A DNA stretch of 46,498 bases from Streptomyces sp. Ru71 (GTDB lineage Bacteria; Actinomycetota; Actinomycetes; Streptomycetales; Streptomycetaceae): contig NZ_PQSS01000058.1 in assembly GCF_002920535.1 (NCBI RefSeq), positions 1 to 46,498 of the forward strand. Direction: 5' to 3'. A program made the position numbers and the translations under genes. The notes below the pieces were generated by a model. The model was not told the DNA's origin. It searched no databases and saw only the letters and a list, made by a program, of their open reading frames with translations. Positions 44,099 through 46,498 of this stretch are shown here, one piece after another; within the stretch, counting starts at the first letter, position 1, and each line of letters begins with the position of its first letter.

Positions 44099-44944
44099 AT
44101 GTCCCGCCATGTCGCGATCGTCACCGATTCCACGGCCTACCTGCCGCCCCGGATGAGGGAGCGGCACGGTATCACCACGGTGCCGCTGACCGTGGTCCTC
44201 GGTGGCCAGGCCCTTGAGGAGGGCACCGAGATCTCGACCCGCTCGCTGGCCCAGGCCCTGCAGAAGCGACGCCCCGTCACCACCTCCCGCCCCAGCCCCC
44301 AGCTGTTCGCCGAGACCTACCGCAAGGTCGCCGCGTCCGGCGCGAGCGGCATCGTCTCCCTGCACCTGTCCGGCGAACTGTCCGGCACCTACGACGCGGC
44401 CGTCACCGCCGCCCGTGAGGCTCCGGTGCCGGTGCGGGTGGTGGACACCGGCATGGTCGCGATGGCGCTCGGCTTCTGCGCGCTCGCCGCCGCCGAGACG
44501 GCGGAGAGCGGCGGCACGGTGGACGAGGCCGTCACCGCGGCGGAGAAGCGGGCCGCGGGCACGGCCGCCTACTTCTATGTCGACACCCTCGACTACCTGC
44601 GCCGGGGCGGGCGGATCGGCGCCGCGCAGGCCCTGCTCGGCTCCGCGCTCGCGGTGAAGCCGCTGCTGCAGCTGGAAGGCGGCCGGATCGATCTGCTGGA
44701 GAAGGTGCGTACGGCGTCCAGGGCGATCGCGCGCCTGGAGGAGGTCGTGGCCGACCGGGCGGGCAGCGCGCCGGTCGACGTCGCCGTCCACCATCTCGCC
44801 GCCGCCGACCGGGCCGGCGCCCTGGCGGACCGGCTGCGCGAGCGGGTGCCGGGGCTGGCCGACCTGCATGTGAGCGAGGTGGGCGCGGTGATCGGTGCGC
44901 ACACCGGGCCGGGGCTGCTCGGGGTCGTGGTCTCGCCGCGGTGA
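44099..44944 (+). CDS. DegV family fatty-acid-binding protein
   Basis: 281 residues from ATG at 44099. Begins HVAIVTDSTAYLPPRMRERHGITTVPL, with TTSRPSPQLFAETY and LHLSGELSGTYDAA, the DegV/EDD signatures, and a C-terminal VSEVGAVIGAHTGPGLLGVV motif. DegV proteins bind a fatty acid (FakB-type partner of FakA kinase) in firmicutes; the actinobacterial role is less clear. No fakA-like gene is in the window. Positioned just before comEA, a conserved order. Confidence 0.93.
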   Translation: MSRHVAIVTDSTAYLPPRMRERHGITTVPLTVVLGGQALEEGTEISTRSLAQALQKRRPVTTSRPSPQLFAETYRKVAASGASGIVSLHLSGELSGTYDAAVTAAREAPVPVRVVDTGMVAMALGFCALAAAETAESGGTVDEAVTAAEKRAAGTAAYFYVDTLDYLRRGGRIGAAQALLGSALAVKPLLQLEGGRIDLLEKVRTASRAIARLEEVVADRAGSAPVDVAVHHLAAADRAGALADRLRERVPGLADLHVSEVGAVIGAHTGPGLLGVVVSPR

Positions 44945-44982
44945 CGGCCGGGCCGACTGCCGCGTGGTGCTCGCGTTCGCAA

Positions 44983-44998
44983 TCACCCGTATGGGTGA
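44983..44998. promoter_or_regulatory. Palindrome upstream of comEA
   Basis: TCACCCGTATGGGTGA has perfect 6-bp arms TCACCC/GGGTGA around a 4-nt centre, in the 136-nt gap between degV and comEA. A DnaA-box-like TATCCACAA follows at 45005-45013. Either could be a regulator site; neither is proven. Confidence 0.4.
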
Positions 44999-45080
44999 CG
45001 GAGATATCCACAACCGGGCAGTAATCCCCGGGAATTGAGCAAGATCATCGCGGATTCGCGGGATGCCCGATGCTCGTCGC

Positions 45081-46238
45081 ATGGCACTTCGATCACGTAC
45101 CCGCACACACCGTGTGACCAGCGGCCCCGGCCGGGCCCCGGCTTCCGACGGCCGTGTCCCCCGCCGTCCCTCCGGCCGCGTGCGCACCAGGAAACGGCAC
45201 GCGCCGGCGGAGGATCTGCGCCGGCGCGCGGAGATCCTCTTCGCCCAACGCGGGGGTGAGGCACCGGAGTCGGGGACCGGGCCGCCCAGGACCGCGGAGG
45301 CACGGGCTCCCGCCGATCCGGCGGCTGCAGGGAGTGGGATCCAGGGCGGGGAGCAGTCAGCGGACGCCGCGGCCGAGCACCGGGGCGCCGGCGGGGAGCA
45401 CGTTCCGGACGCTGGCCGGGAGCACGTTCCGGACTCCGGGCGGGCGTACCCGGACGCGGGCGCGTACCCGGATGTGGGGCGCGTGTACCCGGGTGCCGGG
45501 TCCGCTCACCGGGACGCCGGCCTGCCGGGGCGGATCGGGGCGGCGCTGCGTGAGCGGATGCCGCTGTGGCTGCAGACGCGGTGCGGTCTGGAGCGGCGCG
45601 GTGTGCTCGCGCTCACCGTGCTGCTCGTCGCCGCCGCCGTCCTCGCGGTGCAGCACTTCTGGGCCGGCCGGACCGAGACCGTGCGCGCCCCGGAGGTGGT
45701 GCGGGCGGCCGCTCCCCAGGTCGAGGACACGCCCGCGCCGGGACTCCCGGCGAGCGCGCCGGGCCCGGCTCCGACCGGCGGGACCGAGATCGTCGTGGAC
45801 GTCAGCGGCAAGGTCCGCAAGCCCGGAATCCATCGTCTGCCGCCCGGTTCCCGGGTCGCCGACGCTCTCCGCGCGGCCGGCGGAGTGCGGCCCGGCACCG
45901 ACACGCTGGGCCTCAACCGCGCCCGCTTCCTGGTGGACGGGGAACAGGTGGTCGTCGGCGGGCCTCCGCCTCTCGCCGGTTCCGGGACGAGCGGCGCAGG
46001 AGCGGGTAGTTCGGCCGGTGTCCCGGGGGGCCCGGCGGCACCCGTGGCACCCGTCTCGCTCAACACGGCCACCGTCGACCAGTTGGACGCCCTGCCGGGG
46101 GTGGGCCCCGTCCTGGCACAGCACATCATCGACTACCGCACCCAGCACGGCGGTTTCCGCTCGGTGAACGAGCTGCGCGAGGTCAACGGCATCGGCGACC
46201 GCCGTTTCGCCGACCTGCGCGAGCTGGTGCGGCCATGA
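45081..46238 (+). CDS. comEA: ComEA-like helix-hairpin-helix DNA-binding protein
   Basis: 385 residues from ATG at 45081 (ATG at 45063 is possible). A long N-terminal arm, rich in Arg then Gly/Ala/Pro, contains degenerate repeats EHVPDAGR/AYPDAG/AYPDVG. A membrane helix follows (VLALTVLLVAAAVLAVQHFW, about 175-195), then an SLBB domain (VVDVSGKVRKPGIHRLPPGS) and a C-terminal HhH pair (LNTATVDQLDALPGVGPVLA). It binds DNA outside the cell in competence systems of other bacteria; natural transformation is not established in Streptomyces. ATGA overlap with comEC. Confidence 0.9.
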   Translation: MALRSRTRTHRVTSGPGRAPASDGRVPRRPSGRVRTRKRHAPAEDLRRRAEILFAQRGGEAPESGTGPPRTAEARAPADPAAAGSGIQGGEQSADAAAEHRGAGGEHVPDAGREHVPDSGRAYPDAGAYPDVGRVYPGAGSAHRDAGLPGRIGAALRERMPLWLQTRCGLERRGVLALTVLLVAAAVLAVQHFWAGRTETVRAPEVVRAAAPQVEDTPAPGLPASAPGPAPTGGTEIVVDVSGKVRKPGIHRLPPGSRVADALRAAGGVRPGTDTLGLNRARFLVDGEQVVVGGPPPLAGSGTSGAGAGSSAGVPGGPAAPVAPVSLNTATVDQLDALPGVGPVLAQHIIDYRTQHGGFRSVNELREVNGIGDRRFADLRELVRP

Positions 46239-46498
46239 GCGGCGGCGACCTGGACGTCCGGCCCGAGCGGGGGTACGGGGCGGCGGACGAAGCCCCGAGG
46301 ACGGACGGCGCCCCGGCGACGGCGGCCGGTGATCTGGGCACCCCGGACGGCGCTCCGACGAGGCAGCAGCCCCGTAACCCCGTTCACGCGGCGTCCGGGC
46401 ACCGGCTCGGCGCCGCGCACCCGCGGCAGGAAGGGCCGGTGGACCTCCGGCTGGTGCCACCTGCGCTGGCCGCGTGGGCGACGGCCGCGGTAACGCTG
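46235..46498 (+). CDS. comEC: ComEC/Rec2-like DNA-uptake channel, 3'-truncated by the window edge
   Basis: 88 codons are visible from ATG at 46235, overlapping the comEA stop. The first 70 residues are low-complexity; DLRLVPPALAAWATAAVTL at the end is typical of the start of the first membrane segment of actinobacterial ComEC. The call rests mainly on this motif and on the comEA-comEC order. Confidence 0.8.
   Translation, partial: MSGGDLDVRPERGYGAADEAPRTDGAPATAAGDLGTPDGAPTRQQPRNPVHAASGHRLGAAHPRQEGPVDLRLVPPALAAWATAAVTL

Noticed and set aside
45005..45013. Replication origin at the DnaA-box-like TATCCACAA
   Set aside because: It is a single imperfect box; no cluster of boxes or dnaA/dnaN neighbours is present.

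Overview
The window is high-GC chromosomal DNA with GTG/TTG starts, many 4-nt stop/start overlaps, C/G-ending codons and actinobacterial gene content. Gene order (RNase E, rplU-rpmA-obg, proB/proA, nadD-LCP-rsfS, leuS, comEA-comEC) and protein sequences point to a Streptomyces or close relative. I assign it to Streptomyces by recognition, not by a search.

Layout. (1) 1-5.6 kb: 3' part of a large RNase E/G gene, then rplU (L21), rpmA (L27) and the GTPase gene obg. (2) 5.6-22.5 kb: a surface-glycopolymer block. An unknown secreted/membrane protein and a polytopic DUF6020-like protein are followed by two very large GT2 + CDP-glycerol glycerophosphotransferase (TagF-like) fusion proteins, two more GT2 enzymes, a DUF2304 protein and a flippase. 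A complete dTDP-L-rhamnose set follows (rfbD and rfbB leftward, rfbA and rfbC rightward), then galE. (3) 22.5-26 kb: proline genes proB and proA around a small conserved hypothetical gene, with a 23-bp tandem repeat upstream of proB. (4) 26-33.4 kb: two single-pass membrane proteins sharing an N-terminal motif, an M48 protease, two tiny membrane proteins, nadD, a LytR-CpsA-Psr-like wall protein, rsfS and a histidine phosphatase. (5) 33.4-36.8 kb: two identical tRNA-Ala(GGC) genes flanking a divergent regulator/MFS efflux pair and two small zinc-ribbon proteins. (6) 36.9-39.9 kb: a translationally coupled redox pair, a heme-type membrane protein plus a NuoF-like/ferredoxin protein. (7) 40-46.5 kb: leuS behind a leader-peptide attenuator, a membrane-anchored coiled-coil protein, a DegV protein, comEA and the start of comEC.

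How it fits together. The block at 7-22.5 kb can supply dTDP-rhamnose and UDP-galactose, transfer sugars, polymerise glycerol-phosphate-type or related units and flip lipid-linked intermediates. The LCP-family protein at 30.4 kb could attach such a polymer to peptidoglycan. This suggests a cell- or spore-wall glycopolymer locus inserted among housekeeping genes; the product structure cannot be read from sequence.

The most interesting signals are the leuS leader-peptide attenuator, a LytR-CpsA-Psr protein lacking the usual catalytic residues, the twin membrane proteins with a shared motif and identical start-proximal promoter elements, a NuoF-like protein missing one cluster cysteine, and a recurring -10 element placed 6-8 nt before start codons that predicts many leaderless mRNAs. 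I saw no CRISPR array, transposase, integrase or obvious defence system.
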